Assembly: GCF_000829395.1 (NCBI RefSeq)
Contig: NZ_AP014680.1
Location: 1,240,001-1,304,000 of the forward strand
DNA: 64,000 nucleotides
Direction of reading: 5' to 3'
Source: Paucilactobacillus hokkaidonensis JCM 18461
GTDB taxonomy: Bacteria; Bacillota; Bacilli; Lactobacillales; Lactobacillaceae
The notes under the pieces were generated by a model. It saw only the letters and a program-made list of their open reading frames with translations. It did not search any database and was not told the DNA's origin. Shown piece by piece: positions 33,816 through 43,319 of the stretch (within the stretch, counting starts at the first letter, position 1; the number at the start of each line of letters is the position of its first letter). Position numbers and translations under genes: made by a program.

Positions 33816-36452
33816 TTATTTTTCTAAACCTTGTAACTGTTGATTATTGTCCAATTGCGATTTACCGTGCCAATGTAATTTTTGCAGTAAAATCATGCTG
33901 GGCAGCAGTAATGCTAATCCGAGCAATGCAAAGATTAATAGCACACCAGCTGCTTGCCAAACCACTTGTGATCCTAACCCAGAAGTCAATGCTTCCCTGA
34001 ACCCCATGATAGAATACGTCATCGGTAACCATGGATGAATTGCATTGAAAAATGAGTTGGTGACTTCCATTGGGAATGTTCCACCCGATCCGCCTAACTG
34101 GAGCATCAACAACACCATGGCAACAAATCGACCTGGATTATCAAACGTCATTGATAAGAACATGACGATATACATAGATGCCAGTGAGAACATAATCGCA
34201 ATGAAAAACATCTGGGCCGGATGATCGGCATCTAAACCGGCAACTAACATTAATCCTGTTTCGATAACTGCCATGCCAATTGCTACGATGCCGCCTACTG
34301 TTACCTTACTGGCAAACCATTCTTTTGGCGTTCTCCCCAGCATGGCCACCTTTCTAATGGGGTAAGCAAAGTTAAACACTAAGCTACCGACAAATAAAGC
34401 AACTGATAAAACGTATGGTGCTAATGCATGTCCATAATTTGGTACATAACTATATGACTTATGATTTAGGTCTGCTGGTGCCGCAAACATATCTGCAGTC
34501 TTACTAGTTGGCTTAATACTATTTACCTGGTTAGACCCATTAGTTAATGCATCTTGCAATTGACCAGATCCATTTGCTAATTGACTGGTTCCATTAATAA
34601 GCCGACCAGAATTATCCGCCAACTGTTGGGTACCATTAGCCAGTTGATTAACACCATTAGTTAAGGTTGGTACTTGTGAATTTAACTGACCCAATCCAGA
34701 ATTCAATTGTGTAGCCCCACTAGTTAACTCTGACGAATTATTGGTGAGTTGCTGGGTACCGGACTGCGCCTGTGAAACGCCATTAGTATAGGCAGACACA
34801 CCATTTATTAATCCGTTTTGACCACTGATACCAGCTTGCAATTGTGTCAGTCCTGACCCAACAGTTTCGGACGCCTGAATGAATCCCATCGTATTAGCAG
34901 TAGAACCAACTTGTTTTAGACCTGTATTAATAGTCAATAGACCTGATTCTAATTGATTAATGGCTTGAATTCCATCAGCCATTCCGTTGGGATTATCTGC
35001 TTGTTGCTCTTTTAAACTATTTAAAACCGGTAGAATCTGTCCAATTTGGTTATTAACATCTTTTAATTTAGTTTTAGAATCATTAAGTGGCTGTGACATG
35101 TTACTTAAACTGGTATTTAAACCAGCGACAGAAGTTCCGGCAGAAACTAAACTGGATTTAGCTGTAGTAATATTTCCTTGAATAGAACCAACTTCTGCTG
35201 TAACTTTCGCGGCCGTAGTCTGGTCATTAGACGCCATTTGTTTGTACGCATCACTGTCCAAAATTGTTTGCAAAGCCTTTGTATTAGCGTCTGCTTTACT
35301 CAACTGAACAGCCGTGCTATTTTGATTGCCAGTATCAAACACTTTACTATAAACGTCTTTAAAATTAGCCCCACTTTCCGTAGCTAATTTACCAACAGCT
35401 GCCGTATTCGTTCCAACACCGGTTAAATCACTTTGCAACTGCACTTCTAAATTAGTACCCGTTGGACCTGATATGCTATTTAAAACTGACGAAAGTTCCG
35501 TTAATGTATTTGTAAACTGCTGTAACTCTTGTTGATTTTGTGGAGTCAAAGTTGTGTCAATTTGTTGTGAAACTTCTTTTAATTTGGCAGTAATTTGTGA
35601 ATTACCATTTTGTAATTGATCAATACCTAATCCAGCCTGCTGTGTTCCACTGACTAATGCACCAGAATTAGCCGTCAACTGCTGTAATCCGTTGTTAACT
35701 TGCCCGACGCCGCCAGTATAACTTTGCAATGCCGTTGCCAAGGTACCACCACCATTTGCCAACTGACTGATACCATTAGATAGTGGTACCACACTGACCT
35801 TGAGTGTCTGCACTCCAGTATTAACCTGATTAACTCCAACAGCGTAAGTGTTCAACCCATCATTAAGTGTCACGGTACCGTCATGAAGTTTGGTTTCAGC
35901 CTTAGCTGCCGATTTCATTCCCGTTCCCACTGTCTTTAATTGCGTGAATACGGCCGTCGCGTACGCCTTAGTTACTTGCTCTCTAATTTGTGTATTGAGT
36001 TGTTTAGCCCCCATTTCACTGATGACCTCACCAATATAGTTTAAGGAATCATTGGTTTTATACGTTAAATGCATTTTTTTAGGTGTTGTACTCATCACTG
36101 TGGTTGCATTTTTAGAAAAATCTTTAGGAATTGTCACCACTGTATAATATTTTCGCTGCTTCAATCCAGCTTGTGCTTTTTGTTTGGAAACAAATCGCCA
36201 GCCTAACTGCTTATTTTTCTTCAACTCCTGTACAGTTTGCTTACCGACATTCATCGTTTTGCCTTCATATTTTACTGGTTGATCATTATTAACCACCGCC
36301 ACCGGCAGATCACCTGTGTTCCCATATGGATCCCACACCGACTTTAAAAAGAAGATACTGTACAAAAACGGAATTATCATAATCACAATCGTTGATAACA
36401 TAATCAACTTATTATGAAAAATAAATTTAAACTCACCTTTAATCATTTTCAA
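33816..36452 (-). CDS. YhgE/Pip-domain membrane protein
   Basis: 878 residues. An N-terminal helix (about 16-36, MLSTIVIMIIPFLYSIFFLK) precedes the WDPYGNTGDLPVAVVNND block that defines the YhgE family. A very large extracellular region follows, with many repeats of the form QLxxGxxQL (for example ANGTQQLADNSGRLINGTSQ), predicted coiled-coil. Five or six membrane helices close the protein from about residue 690. YhgE/Pip proteins act in phage adsorption, secretion (type VII-like) or export; function here is unknown. Start is TTG 36452 with GGGAG upstream; an ATG at 36482 has no ribosome site. Confidence 0.9.
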   Translation of the reverse strand: MKMIKGEFKFIFHNKLIMLSTIVIMIIPFLYSIFFLKSVWDPYGNTGDLPVAVVNNDQPVKYEGKTMNVGKQTVQELKKNKQLGWRFVSKQKAQAGLKQRKYYTVVTIPKDFSKNATTVMSTTPKKMHLTYKTNDSLNYIGEVISEMGAKQLNTQIREQVTKAYATAVFTQLKTVGTGMKSAAKAETKLHDGTVTLNDGLNTYAVGVNQVNTGVQTLKVSVVPLSNGISQLANGGGTLATALQSYTGGVGQVNNGLQQLTANSGALVSGTQQAGLGIDQLQNGNSQITAKLKEVSQQIDTTLTPQNQQELQQFTNTLTELSSVLNSISGPTGTNLEVQLQSDLTGVGTNTAAVGKLATESGANFKDVYSKVFDTGNQNSTAVQLSKADANTKALQTILDSDAYKQMASNDQTTAAKVTAEVGSIQGNITTAKSSLVSAGTSVAGLNTSLSNMSQPLNDSKTKLKDVNNQIGQILPVLNSLKEQQADNPNGMADGIQAINQLESGLLTINTGLKQVGSTANTMGFIQASETVGSGLTQLQAGISGQNGLINGVSAYTNGVSQAQSGTQQLTNNSSELTSGATQLNSGLGQLNSQVPTLTNGVNQLANGTQQLADNSGRLINGTSQLANGSGQLQDALTNGSNQVNSIKPTSKTADMFAAPADLNHKSYSYVPNYGHALAPYVLSVALFVGSLVFNFAYPIRKVAMLGRTPKEWFASKVTVGGIVAIGMAVIETGLMLVAGLDADHPAQMFFIAIMFSLASMYIVMFLSMTFDNPGRFVAMVLLMLQLGGSGGTFPMEVTNSFFNAIHPWLPMTYSIMGFREALTSGLGSQVVWQAAGVLLIFALLGLALLLPSMILLQKLHWHGKSQLDNNQQLQGLEK

Positions 36453-36670
36453 ATTACCCACTCCCACATCATAATTACACATTACGGATTATTTTTATCC
36501 ATAATTAATTCAGTAAACAATATACACTGTCAGGATAAAAATAGCTACCCCCTAATGCAATCATGACATGGGCTACATCATAGTTGACCATGCTAATAAT
36601 ACTATCCTGATAACTATTGTATAAAAATAATAATATGCAAAATTTTTTTATCAAATTATTGCTTATTAAA

Positions 36671-36684
36671 ATTGACTAGTCAAT
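36671..36684. promoter_or_regulatory. 14-bp palindrome in the YhgE/APC divergent gap
   Basis: ATTGACTAGTCAAT is perfect and contains a TTGACT -35-like hexamer, but no -10 lies at 17 bases. The gap 36453-36809 also holds an inverted pair TCAGGATA (36530-36537)/TATCCTGA (36603-36610). Both may be regulator sites; I see nothing else in this 357-base gap. Confidence 0.4.
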
Positions 36685-36809
36685 CGTATCAAAACTGGTA
36701 CAATAAAATTATAGTTTTCTAATTTTTAATAACCATAATAGTGCACTTTCTACCATTTTGATTTACAATAATTAAAATTAGATGATAATTAATCCGAAAG
36801 GAATACATA

Positions 36810-38219
36810 ATGCTGAATAAAAAGAAACGAAATCTGTTTGTGCGCAAAAATATTACACAAGATGTTTTAAAAAAGACTGGTTTGGAAAAATCGTTAACGG
36901 CTTTTAGCCTGACAACAATGGGGGTTGGTGCAATTGTGGGCGCCGGAATCTTTATCACCCCTGGAATTATTGCTGCTAAATACACTGGACCGGGTGCTCT
37001 ATTAGCCTTTGTTCTAGCTGCAGTTGTTTGTTCACTGGCCGCTCTGTGTTATTCAGAATTTTCTTCGACAATTCCACTCGCCGGTAGTGCTTATACATAT
37101 ATTTATGCTGTTTTTGGTGAATTCATCGCTTGGATCCTTGGCTGGGCACTAGTTTCAGAATATTTATTTTCAGTCTCGGCAGTCGCAGCAAGTTGGTCGT
37201 CTTATTTTCAAAATATTTTAGCCGGTTTTAATTTACACTTACCCAGTGCATTGCAGGCCGCTTATGGTACTGCCGGCATGCCCCATGCAATTTTTGATTT
37301 ACCAGCGTTCGTTATTATCATGGTAATTTCTTTATTATTAGTTGGTGGTATTCGTGAATCCGCGCGAATTAATGCTGTGATGGTTATTTTAAAAATTTTG
37401 GTAATCATTTTGTTCATTGTAGTTGGCCTCTTTTATATTAAACCAGCTAACTATCATCCCTTTCTCCCATTTGGAATGAAGGGCGTTGTCTCTGGTGCCG
37501 CAGTAGCGTTTTATGCCTATATTGGTTTTGATGCCGTCTCAACTGCTTCCGAAGAAGTTAAAAATCCACAAAAAAATGTTCCAATTGGTATCATTGGATC
37601 ACTTTTAATTGCCACCGCATTGTATATCGCGTTATCCGCCGTACTTGTTGGTACCGTTAAATACACCAAGTTAAACGTTGCTGATCCAGTTGCTTATGCA
37701 CTCCATTTCATTCATCAAGATTGGATTTCAGGAATTGTTTCATTAGGTGCCGTGATTGGGATGACTACGGTTTTAATTGTCTTTTTATATGGCGGCACAC
37801 GACTCGTATTTGCGATTAGTCGCGACGGCCTTTTGCCACCAATATTTAGCAAGTTAGCACCTAAAACTCATACCCCGGTACTCAATACTTGGATATTTGG
37901 AATTGTCGGTAGTGTTTTTGCCTGCATTATCCCAATTGATAAAATTACTGAATTGGTTAATATTGGAACGCTATTTGCCTTTGCAATGGTCTCACTTGGA
38001 ATCATCTTCTTACGTCGTGATCCTGAATTCAAAGACCTTGATTCTGCATTTAAGGTCCCATTTTATCCCGTTTTACCAATCATTTCGTTTATTCTCTGTG
38101 CAATACTGATGCTTGAATTAAAGCTCTTTACTTGGATTGCATTTTTCATCTGGCTTATCATTGGACTGATTCTGTACTTTAGCTATGGCTACCGTCACAG
38201 CATTGCGCGCAACCAATAA
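36810..38219 (+). CDS. APC-family amino acid permease
   Basis: 469 residues, 12 transmembrane helices. The first helix carries the APC signature GVGAIVGAGIFITPGIIAAK; later FYAYIGFDAVSTASEEVKNP marks helix 6 and its following loop, as in the cationic amino acid transporter (CAT/YfnA) branch. It is a proton-coupled importer or exchanger; the substrate is unknown. The start has GAAAGGAAT upstream. It ends in a strong bidirectional hairpin facing brnQ. Confidence 0.92.
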   Translation: MLNKKKRNLFVRKNITQDVLKKTGLEKSLTAFSLTTMGVGAIVGAGIFITPGIIAAKYTGPGALLAFVLAAVVCSLAALCYSEFSSTIPLAGSAYTYIYAVFGEFIAWILGWALVSEYLFSVSAVAASWSSYFQNILAGFNLHLPSALQAAYGTAGMPHAIFDLPAFVIIMVISLLLVGGIRESARINAVMVILKILVIILFIVVGLFYIKPANYHPFLPFGMKGVVSGAAVAFYAYIGFDAVSTASEEVKNPQKNVPIGIIGSLLIATALYIALSAVLVGTVKYTKLNVADPVAYALHFIHQDWISGIVSLGAVIGMTTVLIVFLYGGTRLVFAISRDGLLPPIFSKLAPKTHTPVLNTWIFGIVGSVFACIIPIDKITELVNIGTLFAFAMVSLGIIFLRRDPEFKDLDSAFKVPFYPVLPIISFILCAILMLELKLFTWIAFFIWLIIGLILYFSYGYRHSIARNQ

Positions 38220-38241
38220 GTCAATTCGTCGAACACTAATT

Positions 38242-38280
38242 AAAAGGGTTCCGGCCAAAATATTTGGCCAGAACCCTTTT
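38242..38280. terminator. Bidirectional terminator between APC permease and brnQ
   Basis: AAAAGGGTTC and GAACCCTTTT, extended by GGCCAAA/TTTGGCC with one bulge pair, form a long stem with a 3-base loop. Confidence 0.9.
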
Positions 38281-38306
38281 AAGATGCGTTTCAAAATATG
38301 TACAAC

Positions 38307-39713
38307 TTACTTAACATTAACGTGCTCTGAGGTAACGACTCGTCTGCCAGCAAATACTGGTTTTAAGAAGTGAATTCCAAGCCCTAACACCGCCCCAATC
38401 AATGCTGGTACCACCCAATCCATTCCTAAACTAGCAAATGGTAATGTATCTTGTTGAAATGCTGCTAACGCTTTACCAAATCCACTTTGGCTAACTACTG
38501 GAGGAAATGCAGCAACCATATCAAGCAATGCAGGCACTGCGGTAAAGACAACGACAAACGCATAGACAACCGGATCGCGTTTAAAAAATGGTGAAAAGAC
38601 AGATAATAAAATCAAAGCCATTGCAAATGGATATAAAAACATCAACATTGGCGTTGACCATAAAAGAATCTGGTCTAATCCAAAATTAGCTGTCAGAAAT
38701 GAAGCCAAACACATGAATGCCAACCATTGACGATAGCTAACCTTGGAAAAGTGTTTATGAAAATCTTGTGCAAAAGCTGCAACAAGCCCGACTGCAGTGG
38801 TTAAACAAGTCACAGTCAACAGTGTCGCCAGTAATGCATGACCCACGCCACCTAAGTAGTGTGTAAACATTTGATTAAAAGCAACACCACCATCTGCTGA
38901 AACCTTATAGCGGCCAAGTGTCGTTGCACCCAACCAGATCAAACCAACATAAATTACTCCAATCATTGAAGTGGCAATCAAACCCGCTTTAGCGGTTACT
39001 TTGGCATTACTCTTTGCGGATGTTTTACCTAGTTGCCGGACAGCAGTAACGACAGTAACCCCAAACGCTAGTCCAGCCAATGCATCCATTGTATTATATC
39101 CTTGTAAAAATCCATTGAAAAATGATGCATGTTGATACGCTGTCGTAACAGACTGTTTCGCAGCGGTACCCATTGGGGACAAGAAACCTAGCATAAATAC
39201 TGCAAACAATAAGACTAAGAATACTGGATTTAGAATTTTACCAACACTTGACATGATGTTAGATTCTTTGTAAGAAACTAAAAATGCTGCGCCAAAAAAT
39301 AAGACTGAGAATACAAACAATCCTACATGGGCTAAATTACTTGGCAATAATGGCTGAACACCAACTGAAAATGGAATAGTTGCAGTTCGTGGTGTCCCAA
39401 ATAATGGTCCAATCGTTGCATGAATTAAAATCATGAATACCAGTGCAAACGCTGGCCCCAGCGGACGACCGATATCATATACCCCTTCAGAACGGGTTAC
39501 ACTAACGGCTAAAACTGACAGTAATGGCAATACGACCGCAGTAACCAGAAAGCCGACTGTCGCAAGACCCCAATGAGCACCAGCTAATTGTCCTAAGTGA
39601 ATTGGAAAAATTAAATTCCCAGCTCCAAAAAATAACCCAAACAACATTGAACTAACGACTAAGTACTGTTTAACTGTTAATGGTTTTGAATTTAAATCCT
39701 TAACATTTTCCAT
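38307..39713 (-). CDS. brnQ: Branched-chain amino acid transporter BrnQ
   Basis: 468 residues, 12 membrane helices, with the LIVCS-family N-terminus YLVVSSMLFGLFFGAGNLIFPI followed by HLGQLAG and later GYNTMDALAGLAFG near residue 210. It imports leucine, isoleucine and valine with a cation. The start has GGAGGTG. The T-box upstream would raise expression when branched-chain aminoacyl-tRNA is short, matching the substrate. Confidence 0.95.
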   Translation of the reverse strand: MENVKDLNSKPLTVKQYLVVSSMLFGLFFGAGNLIFPIHLGQLAGAHWGLATVGFLVTAVVLPLLSVLAVSVTRSEGVYDIGRPLGPAFALVFMILIHATIGPLFGTPRTATIPFSVGVQPLLPSNLAHVGLFVFSVLFFGAAFLVSYKESNIMSSVGKILNPVFLVLLFAVFMLGFLSPMGTAAKQSVTTAYQHASFFNGFLQGYNTMDALAGLAFGVTVVTAVRQLGKTSAKSNAKVTAKAGLIATSMIGVIYVGLIWLGATTLGRYKVSADGGVAFNQMFTHYLGGVGHALLATLLTVTCLTTAVGLVAAFAQDFHKHFSKVSYRQWLAFMCLASFLTANFGLDQILLWSTPMLMFLYPFAMALILLSVFSPFFKRDPVVYAFVVVFTAVPALLDMVAAFPPVVSQSGFGKALAAFQQDTLPFASLGMDWVVPALIGAVLGLGIHFLKPVFAGRRVVTSEHVNVK

Positions 39714-39813
39714 TTAATAAACACCTCCGTATGTATGTTCATAAATCTAAGTGTATTTCTTGTAATATGACTAATCTGATCTTCCAACCTCACCATCTCC
39801 TTATATTTACGCT

Positions 39814-40080
39814 AAAAAGCACCCCTAATCCAAGTTGGATTAAGGGTGCTTGCACGGTACCACCTTAAATTGCCATTTTATCACTAAAATAACCTCTTCA
39901 TGTACGGCAAATAAATTGCGATACACTAACACGATAGTGGGTGTGCCCAATGTGGATTACTATTAGTTCACCACATCGCTCAAAAGGGATTTTCGCAATT
40001 TCATTTTTGCTTTCTCTCACCAAACAAAGCTCGCTGACAAAATGATAATTGCTACTCAACTTTCTCATAGCGTTTTAATT
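39814..40080 (-). promoter_or_regulatory. T-box riboswitch of brnQ
   Basis: The minus strand shows AAGGTGGTACCGTGC (T-box core, complement near 39853-39867), then the terminator stem AGCACCCTTAATCC/GGATTAGGGGTGCT and a T-run at 39818-39814. Stem I has AGTA and GCGAGC elements, and its 3' side reads GAAAATCC, so ATC (Ile) is the proposed specifier, using the same GAA-N-codon spacing as in the argS leader. It fills most of the 589-base gap; 40081-40260 is AT-rich and I see nothing more in it. Confidence 0.9.
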
Positions 40081-40261
40081 TATAAATTATCATAGTCATC
40101 TTTGATCCATATGTCAACAGCATAATTAAAAAAATACTTTCTAATCGATCTTTAATACATAAATACTTTTTTTAATAATCAAATCATAAATATGCTTCCA
40201 GCTGCTGGTTAAAATATGGGTATTTTGAGTACATTAACATGATAACAATCGCTAAATAAAA

Positions 40262-40299
40262 AGATACTCAGCAACCGTGTAAGCGGCCAAAGAGTATCT
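40262..40299 (-). terminator. Terminator after the surface protein gene
   Basis: AGATACTC and GAGTATCT pair; the minus strand continues TTTTTATTTAG. An inner GCAACCG/CGGCC part may extend it. Confidence 0.75.
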
Positions 40300-40302
40300 A
40301 TA

Positions 40303-40983
40303 TTAAATATTTTTACGGAAACGATATACCAACAAACCACTGACAATTAAACCTAAAGTACCGATTGTAACCACCACTGACCGATTATTTTGTCCATCCG
40401 TCTTAGGCAATACTTTGCTATCATATTTAATCTCGACAACTTTAGCCTTTGTTTTTGGCTTTACTACCGCATTTTTAGTGGGTGATAATTCAACTTTTCC
40501 TTCTGAACTCTCAATAACTTTAACTGGCGTTGATTTACTAATATCTGCTGACTTGTTATTTGTATCTTTTGTGCTTTCAGAGGCAGCCGAGACAACTGCC
40601 TTATTTTCACTATCACTACCTGAAGTTTTTGTTTTGCCATCAGTTTTACCAATTGCTGTAGTTGAGCTTTCACTATCTGAATTGTTTGCTTTATTACTTA
40701 TCGTTTTTCTACTTGAACCACTATCGGCCACAGTTGTGGAATCTTCATTATTATTATCAGATTTAACAATTTCACTTTCCTGATCAACTTGCTGTTCAGC
40801 AACGACAGGAACTTCTTTTTCAGTTTTCACTAAGCTGCTTTCAGTAACTTCTGGTTGTACCATTGCTGTAGCAGTCATATCATCTGCCTTAACAACTTTA
40901 GTATCAAGTCCTGCCCCCACAGCCATCCCAACTAATAACATTGTCGCAACTAAAATTGTTTTTGTTAATTTGCTTGTCGTCAT
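40303..40983 (-). CDS. Small sortase-type cell wall-anchored protein (LPKTD motif)
   Basis: 226 residues from ATG 40983 (GGGGGT eight bases upstream). It begins with a signal peptide (KLTKTILVATMLLVGMAVGA, cleavage near VVKADD), continues as a low-complexity Ser/Thr/Asp/Lys-rich stalk without a recognisable domain, and ends KVLPKTDGQNN, a hydrophobic helix and RFRKNI. That tail is a cell-wall sorting signal with LPKTD in place of LPXTG. It is probably a simple spacer or adhesive surface protein. An ORF on the opposite strand is a by-product of the repetitive composition. No sortase gene is near. Confidence 0.85.
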   Translation of the reverse strand: MTTSKLTKTILVATMLLVGMAVGAGLDTKVVKADDMTATAMVQPEVTESSLVKTEKEVPVVAEQQVDQESEIVKSDNNNEDSTTVADSGSSRKTISNKANNSDSESSTTAIGKTDGKTKTSGSDSENKAVVSAASESTKDTNNKSADISKSTPVKVIESSEGKVELSPTKNAVVKPKTKAKVVEIKYDSKVLPKTDGQNNRSVVVTIGTLGLIVSGLLVYRFRKNI

Positions 40984-41088
40984 TATCGTTACCCCCAAAT
41001 AACTCAATTTTAAAAAAATTATCAACTTGATTAGTTTTATCTTTAAGTTAACTATATCAAATTAACCGGTTTCAAACAACTAAAAACA

Positions 41089-41118
41089 AAAAGCCGAGTA
41101 AATAAATACTCGACTTTT
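41089..41118 (-). terminator. Terminator of tRNA-Gly
   Basis: AAAAGCCGAGTA and TACTCGACTTTT pair (one mismatch) downstream of the tRNA; the minus strand T-run follows. Confidence 0.8.
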
Positions 41119-41131
41119 GACTTTTTAGTTA

Positions 41132-41202
41132 AGCGGGTGACGAGAATCGAACTCGCGACGCAAGCTTGGGAAGCTTGAATTTTACCACTAAACTACACCC
41201 GC
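41132..41202 (-). tRNA. tRNA-Gly (anticodon CCC)
   Basis: 71 nt cloverleaf on the minus strand: acceptor GCGGGTG/CACCCGC, D-arm TAGTTTAGTGGTAAAA, anticodon stem CAAGC/GCTTG with loop TTCCCAA (anticodon CCC), T-arm GCGAGTTCGATTCTCGT, discriminator T. CCA is not encoded. It is a lone tRNA gene with its own terminator. Confidence 0.93.
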
Positions 41203-41267
41203 AAAGCAGTTACAATTATATCATAACCACTCTTTACTGTGTATATTAAATTTAATTTAACCCAATA

Positions 41268-41312
41268 AAAAAGTTACCATATCCATTTAAAATGAATCTA
41301 GTAACAATTTTG
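41268..41312 (-). terminator. Weak hairpin after the DUF2187 gene
   Basis: AAAAAGTTAC and GTAACAATTTTT can pair over a long AT-rich loop just after the stop at 41318. Weak by stem length. Confidence 0.4.
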
Positions 41313-41317
41313 ATAAC

Positions 41318-41554
41318 CTATTCGATGATTTCAATCTCACTTTTACGTACAATGGCACGTTTATTCAATTCACTAACTGCCATTTGATCCTCATCATCAA
41401 ATTCAGTAATGTTGACCAATACTGAATTTTCATATACTTTTTCAATTTCACCAGTGAAATCGTGTTCTAATGAGCCAAACTTCTTACATGTAAGAGTGTC
41501 ACCGATCTTGAATTTTTCTTCAACTTCTTCTTCATTATCATTCCCGTTATTCAT
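41318..41554 (-). CDS. DUF2187-family (YkvS-like) protein
   Basis: 78 residues with an acidic N-terminus (DNEEEVEEKFK) and a KOW-like small barrel: IGDTLTCKKFGSLEHDFTGE, then EKVYENSVLVNIT and KRAIVRKSEIEII. This matches the YkvS/DUF2187 family of Firmicutes, whose role is unknown. ATG 41554 has GAGGTG at proper distance; the GTG at 41563 lies inside that site. Confidence 0.82.
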   Translation of the reverse strand: MNNGNDNEEEVEEKFKIGDTLTCKKFGSLEHDFTGEIEKVYENSVLVNITEFDDEDQMAVSELNKRAIVRKSEIEIIE

Positions 41555-41614
41555 CTTATTCACCTCATAAAATTAATCATGTAATACTAACAAAAATAGA
41601 CACAATAAGCAAAT

Positions 41615-43066
41615 TTATACTTCTCCGACACCAGCTAATTTTTGCTTTCTGCCTGGATTAAGTGTTCTGCGCATCTGTGTTTGAACTTGCTCTTTAACAA
41701 CCGGATCAGCTGTTGTTTCAACCATTTCACGCATCCGTTGTAACTTGTGTAATCGTTTGTTGGCAGCCAAATATGAACCAATTAATACTAATGTTGATCC
41801 TAACCAAGCTAGTGGCTCTGAGAAACTTGCACCTGCATAGCCAAACATTCCAGCCAATACAATTGCACTAAACGAACGCATAACCAATTCTGAAACACCT
41901 GCAATTGTTGGAACAACACTTTGTCCCAATCCTTGCAATGTGTATCGAATAATAAACAAAATTGCCAGTAATGAATATGAGCTTCCAACAATATTAAAGT
42001 AAACTTGACTCAATTTCAAAACTTCAACATCTTGACTACCAACAAACATTGTTACCATCTGTTGTCCGAAAATGATAATTAGTGCGCCGACAATAATGCT
42101 GAACGTAACTGACACAATTAATGCTTGCCGAACACCTTTGATGATTCGTTCATATTCACCTGCTCCAATATTTTGAGCAGCAAATGTTGCCATTGTAATC
42201 CCGATTGACATCATTGGCATTGTAGCTAATTGATCGATTTTTGATGCAGCTGTAGTTGCTGCAACCGCTGTAGTGCCTAAGCCATTCAAAGCTGATTGCA
42301 TGAATATTGCACCAATTGCAATAATTGATGATTGAAATGCCATTGGAAATCCCATCTTGAAATGGGCAGTAAATTCTTTGGTAACGTGTTTGAAATCAAC
42401 TAAACGCACTTGTAACATTGGAATGTGTCGATAAATATAAATGACACATAATACGCTAGAAACAACTTGCGAAATAATGGTTGCCCAGCCGGCACCAGCG
42501 ACACCCCAATGGAATACTAGAATAAACAGTAGTTCCAGTACCAAATTAACTAGAGTCCCAATAATTAAAAACCAAAGTGGTGTTTTAGAATCACCTAATG
42601 CGCGAATTTCATTTGATAATAGGTTAAATGCAACTGAAGCAAAGATTCCCAGAAAAATAATAGAAATAAATGTTCGGGCATTGGCATAAATATCAGCAGG
42701 AGTGCTCATTAAATGCATAATTGGATCTAGAAAGATCAAACTGATCGCTGTCAATGCAACAGTAACTAGTAAACTGATGATAATGCTCGCAGCAAAACTA
42801 CGCCGCACACCACGAAAATCTTGTGCCCCAAATCGTTGCGCCGTAACAATCGATAGGCCAGCCGTCAGTCCAGAAGCAAACCCAATAATCAAAAAGTTTA
42901 AACTTCCCGTTGATCCGACAGCAGCTAAAGCGTTCAAGCCTAAGGTTTGTCCGACAATCAAAACATCAGAAAAATTATATAGTTGTTGAAACAGGTTGCC
43001 AATAAAAAGTGGCAATGTAAAGATTAAAATTAATTTGATTGGATTGCCCTTTGTAAGATCACGCAT
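41615..43066 (-). CDS. MATE-family efflux transporter
   Basis: 483 residues, 12 membrane helices in two homologous halves. It opens MRDLTKGNPIKLILIFTLPL and includes QQLYNFSDVLIVGQTLGLNA, the MATE helix 1-2 region. It exports cationic drugs or metabolites using Na+ or H+. ATG 43066 has GAGGAGGAG seven bases upstream; an ATG at 43141 adds 25 hydrophilic residues with no ribosome site. It is a single gene. The gap to the next gene (43067-43319) holds only AT-rich promoter-like DNA. Confidence 0.93.
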   Translation of the reverse strand: MRDLTKGNPIKLILIFTLPLFIGNLFQQLYNFSDVLIVGQTLGLNALAAVGSTGSLNFLIIGFASGLTAGLSIVTAQRFGAQDFRGVRRSFAASIIISLLVTVALTAISLIFLDPIMHLMSTPADIYANARTFISIIFLGIFASVAFNLLSNEIRALGDSKTPLWFLIIGTLVNLVLELLFILVFHWGVAGAGWATIISQVVSSVLCVIYIYRHIPMLQVRLVDFKHVTKEFTAHFKMGFPMAFQSSIIAIGAIFMQSALNGLGTTAVAATTAASKIDQLATMPMMSIGITMATFAAQNIGAGEYERIIKGVRQALIVSVTFSIIVGALIIIFGQQMVTMFVGSQDVEVLKLSQVYFNIVGSSYSLLAILFIIRYTLQGLGQSVVPTIAGVSELVMRSFSAIVLAGMFGYAGASFSEPLAWLGSTLVLIGSYLAANKRLHKLQRMREMVETTADPVVKEQVQTQMRRTLNPGRKQKLAGVGEV

Positions 43067-43319
43067 AATAGCACTCCTCCTCTTTTGAATTTCGAATTTA
43101 TCACAATGTTTGAAAGTATACGACCATCCATTTAAAAACACAAGAGAAAAGTTTGTTTGTAATCAAACCGTTACAAAGACGTTATAAAAGACGCTTTCAT
43201 TCTCCTTTTTCATTAAATGGATTTGTGTGTACCTTACGTTTTTAGTTTTACGGAATCTTTGCACTCTTAGCTAACAAAGCATGTTAAAATCTAAATAAGT
43301 TAAAAAGGAGCTTATCAAT

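Noticed and set aside
36719-36985. 88-codon minus-strand ORF across the APC permease start
   Set aside because: Antisense to the permease N-terminus and through its ribosome site; no family resemblance.
40415-40783. 122-codon plus-strand ORF opposite the surface protein gene
   Set aside because: Its Leu/Ser/Val-rich sequence is simply the complement of the Ser/Asp/Lys-rich stalk; no ribosome site.
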